Shown piece after piece: positions 6,763-7,270 of a stretch of DNA of 7,270 bases; position 1 is the stretch's first letter; every line of letters starts with the position of its first letter. The DNA lies in NCBI GenBank assembly GCA_003533545.1, contig DQEK01000223.1:1-7270 (forward strand), read 5' to 3'. Below the pieces are notes generated by a model, which was not told the origin of the DNA, made no database searches, and saw only the letters and a program-made list of their open reading frames with translations. The DNA is from Acidobacteriota bacterium. Lineage in GTDB: Bacteria; Acidobacteriota; Vicinamibacteria; Vicinamibacterales; UBA8438. The position numbers were made by a program, and so were the translations under genes.

Positions 6763-6819
6763 CCACAGGGGCCCACGCGGATCACGTGTTGTCGTGGTCT
6801 GCCGTTGATAAATCTGTGG
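6763..6819 (-). repeat. Nested inverted repeat in the rsgA leader
   Basis: Read on the + strand, CCACAG (6763-6768) pairs with CTGTGG (6814-6819). Inside it CCACG (6773-6777) pairs with CGTGG (6793-6797), enclosing the palindrome CACGTG (6783-6788). The block ends 28 bases upstream of the rsgA ATG, so it could form a two-tier hairpin in the rsgA mRNA leader or be an operator for a dimeric regulator. The arms are short and no known riboswitch or factor site is recognised. Confidence 0.3.
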
Positions 6820-6909
6820 AAATGAGCTCGTCACCTAGGGGTTTTCAGTGGTTCTTCGGCGACCGTACCGTTGCCGGACCGGCGATGTCCCTAACGCTAC
6901 GGTGGCTGG

Positions 6910-6945
6910 GGCGGTCCTCGTCCGCGCAGGAGGCGACAGACCGCC
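6910..6945. repeat. 7-bp inverted repeat in the gap between the small - strand gene and rsgA
   Basis: GGCGGTC (6910-6916) is the exact inverse complement of GACCGCC (6939-6945), separated by 22 bases that contain a further CCT/AGG pairing. It lies downstream of the small - strand gene's stop (6995-6997) and upstream of rsgA. It could be a loose stem at the 3' end of the small gene's transcript, but there is no T-run. Apart from this and the nested repeat at 6763-6819, I see nothing coding or RNA-like in 6754-6994. Confidence 0.25.
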
Positions 6946-6994
6946 GCAATCAGGGCTTGCGATCGGTGTTAGCGTGGTGTGCGGTCAGAAACGG

Positions 6995-7237
6995 CTACCC
7001 GTTGCCTTGTCGGCTCGCGTCAAGGGTCACGCGTGTCACACTACCCAGCAAATAGTCCAACTTGATGCGATCGCCGGGCTCGAGGTGTAGGTCGACGCAT
7101 TCGGGCCCGACCCTTGCCATTTGGACAGGGCCGTCACGGTCGTCCGGATCGGAGAACGATACATCCCACGAAATTTGTCCGTGGATACTGACGGGTTGCA
7201 CTTTCCGTAGAATGCCCGCTCGGCTACCTTTGAGCAC
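6995..7237 (-). CDS. Small protein of unknown function, predicted beta-rich (80 residues)
   Basis: I cannot assign this to a named family. It opens with GTG at 7237; GAGGT at 7250-7254 on this strand lies 12 bases upstream, a somewhat long but usable ribosome-binding site. An in-frame stop at 7253-7255 rules out a longer protein. The 80 residues contain no Met-rich or transmembrane stretch. Alternating hydrophobic strands are broken by an acidic loop (SDPDDRDGP, 29-37): GILRKVQPVSIHGQISWDV (8-26), VQMARVG (38-44), then GDRIKLDYLLGSVTRVTL (55-72). The pattern suggests a small beta-barrel (OB- or SH3-like); H19-G20, G44 and L52-E53-P54-G55-D56 look like turn positions. Codons are GC-rich in third positions, like the neighbouring genes. 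The window ends 33 bases upstream, so its promoter or operon partners are unseen. It lies upstream of rsgA on the same strand, but about 260 bases away. Confidence 0.6.
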   Translation of the reverse strand: MLKGSRAGILRKVQPVSIHGQISWDVSFSDPDDRDGPVQMARVGPECVDLHLEPGDRIKLDYLLGSVTRVTLDASRQGNG

Positions 7238-7270
7238 GGGCAGGATCTTACCTCAAAGTCCGCGGTGGTC

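Noticed and set aside
6754..6994. Possible tRNA or other RNA gene in the intergenic region upstream of rsgA.
   Set aside because: No T-loop-like GGTTCGAAT sequence, no cloverleaf pairing and no CCA-type end were found on either strand; only short inverted repeats are present.
6786..7090. Two overlapping + strand frames (89 and 80 residues) across the gap next to rsgA and into the small - strand gene.
   Set aside because: No ribosome-binding site, no motif, and overlap with the better supported - strand frame at 6995-7237.

Overview
The window looks like chromosomal DNA from a GC-rich, diderm, free-living bacterium, most likely of the phylum Acidobacteriota (possibly the Vicinamibacteria). 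The main clue is the first gene. It encodes a giant Oar-like TonB-dependent receptor with an N-terminal carboxypeptidase-regulatory-like domain, the 'PLNGR-x-F' plug signature and a 'FGGPI…FFF' barrel start, a type greatly expanded in that phylum. The taxonomic call is inferred from protein style; no rRNA or other marker gene is present.

Layout: positions 1-171 are a leader with an AT-rich promoter-like patch. Four genes then run on the + strand: a TonB-dependent receptor (172-3432), epoxyqueuosine reductase queG (about 3457-4500), a YqgE/AlgH family protein (4561-5121) and a small ferritin-like di-iron protein (5167-5616). Gaps of 24, 60 and 45 bases suggest at least partial co-transcription, although yqgE has an extended -10-like element just upstream and may also be read from its own start. 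On the - strand, rsgA (5623-6735) meets the ferritin gene tail to tail with only 6 bases between stop codons. A leader of about 240 bases with inverted repeats lies upstream of rsgA. Beyond it is a small - strand gene (6995-7237) for an 80-residue protein of unknown function.

The genes do not form one obvious pathway. QueG (final step of queuosine synthesis in tRNA) and RsgA (30S ribosome maturation) serve translation. The receptor is an outer-membrane importer of unknown substrate, and the ferritin-like protein probably oxidises or stores iron. QueG needs cobalamin and two [4Fe-4S] clusters, so a loose metal or cofactor theme can be imagined, but it is speculation. I see no tRNA, rRNA, CRISPR array, insertion sequence, phage gene or defence system. 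The most distinctive items are the ferritin-like protein (complete di-iron site, basic N-terminal tail, no haem-ligand Met, no fifth helix), the unknown 80-residue protein, and several small regulatory-looking structures between genes.
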